This document shows, piece after piece, positions 5,242 to 5,684 of a DNA stretch of 5,684 nucleotides (position 1 is the stretch's first letter; each line of letters opens with the position of its first letter). Both the position numbers and the translations under genes were made by a program. The DNA lies in NCBI GenBank assembly GCA_947474445.1, contig CANJJY010000300.1, positions 1-5,684 on the forward strand. The letters run 5' to 3'. The notes below the pieces were generated by a model that was not told the origin of the DNA, did not search any database, and saw only the letters and a program-made list of their open reading frames with translations. The stretch comes from Oligoflexaceae bacterium. Lineage in GTDB: Bacteria > Bdellovibrionota_B > Oligoflexia > Oligoflexales > Oligoflexaceae.

Positions 5242-5364
5242 ATGGCCGCGCGCCTCGCCGGGGCCAACTTGCCGAAGCCTGCCTAAAAAAAGTCCAGGTA
5301 TGTTCTCAGAAGGGTCCGCCAAGTCACCGCTAAGACTGGTGAATACAGAATATTTTCAATTTCA

Positions 5365-5392
5365 TCAAGTTTGAGCCAGTCTTTGCCGAAGT
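5365..5392 (+). promoter_or_regulatory. Weaker sigma-28-like sequence upstream of the right-edge gene
   Basis: TCAAGTTT (5365-5372), 12 bases, GCCGAAGT (5385-5392), against TAAAGTTT-N11-GCCGATAA. The -35 matches 7 of 8 and the -10 matches 5 of 8, with a spacer one base too long. It would leave a leader of about 55 bases before the ATG at 5455. No good sigma-70 promoter is visible as an alternative. Confidence 0.3.
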
Positions 5393-5454
5393 TTTCTTTA
5401 TGTCCCAGTCGAGGGCTTGCCCTTTCGATGTCGTGGAGCCTAAAGGAGACGGAG

Positions 5455-5684
5455 ATGTCCTTTCAATCACCCAAGTCTAATCTTGGTGTTTTGCGTTTGA
5501 CCGCCACCAATCAAGCCTTGGACTATCAAGCCTTCGAGCTCTCCTCTTGTACGATTGGTATCATTTCACCCGAAAAATTGAGCTCGCGCGACTATCTCGT
5601 GCTCGAGCATCCGGGTCATCGCATTCCCCTGCGCGTGATGGAAGAAAAGGTCGTGCCGTCAGCCCGCGCGAACGATCATCGCTA
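5455..5684 (+). CDS. N-terminal part of an uncharacterised protein, faintly PilZ-like
   Basis: An ATG at 5455 follows AGGAG (5444-5448) with 6-base spacing. The frame stays open for 76 codons to the window edge. There is no signal peptide. The visible part alternates short beta-like segments: LGVLRLTA (10-17), YQAFELSSCTIGIIS (24-38), DYLVLEHPG (45-53), HRIPLRVMEEKVV (54-66). This arrangement and the phrase FELSSCTIGI loosely recall the beta-barrel of PilZ c-di-GMP receptors. The canonical RxxxR and D/N-x-S-x-x-G binding motifs are not present in what can be seen, so c-di-GMP binding is not supported. The gene lies 268 bp beyond the 85-aa gene, after a terminator, so it is a separate unit. 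Confidence 0.65.
   Translation, partial: MSFQSPKSNLGVLRLTATNQALDYQAFELSSCTIGIISPEKLSSRDYLVLEHPGHRIPLRVMEEKVVPSARANDHR

Noticed and set aside
5119..5322. Minus-strand frame across the terminator region
   Set aside because: It overlaps the 85-aa gene and the terminator and shows no domain pattern.

Overview
The window looks like a piece of a Gram-negative bacterial chromosome of moderate GC content. The Gram-negative call rests on an outer-membrane-type protein with a signal peptide (4195-4806). The glycyl-tRNA synthetase is the single-chain (alpha2) type, not the GlyQ+GlyS pair of most Gamma- and Betaproteobacteria. Together these suggest a lineage formerly placed among the deltaproteobacteria (Bdellovibrionota/Oligoflexia, Myxococcota or similar). 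That placement is inference only. No mobile element, CRISPR array, tRNA or rRNA is visible.

Left part (minus strand, read right to left). A 371-aa GT4-type glycosyltransferase (4070-2955) is followed by a 346-bp gene-free stretch with several inverted repeats. Next comes a 258-aa protein of unknown function with a strong ribosome binding site (2608-1832), then a 174-bp gap holding a plausible promoter. Glycyl-tRNA synthetase follows (1657-140, TTG start chosen by its Shine-Dalgarno site). A further minus-strand gene may begin at 33 and run off the left edge. The gaps suggest separate transcription units rather than one operon.

Right part (plus strand). The putative outer-membrane protein gene diverges from the glycosyltransferase across a 124-bp shared control region. 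That region carries a near-copy of the glycosyltransferase start, encoding a 7-codon mini-ORF, and a 10-bp tandem pyrimidine repeat. Next is a self-contained unit: a sequence closely matching the flagellar sigma-28 (FliA) promoter consensus, a gene for an unrecognised 85-aa basic protein, and a hairpin/T-run terminator. Last is the start of an unknown protein (from 5455) that runs off the right edge. It also has a sigma-28-like sequence upstream, but a weaker one.

The genes do not form an obvious pathway. The most interesting thread is a possible link to the flagellar regulon: the sigma-28-like promoter at 4870-4896, the weaker one at 5365-5392, and a C-terminus in the 258-aa protein that faintly resembles flagellar rod/hook proteins. 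Only the first of these three is strong.
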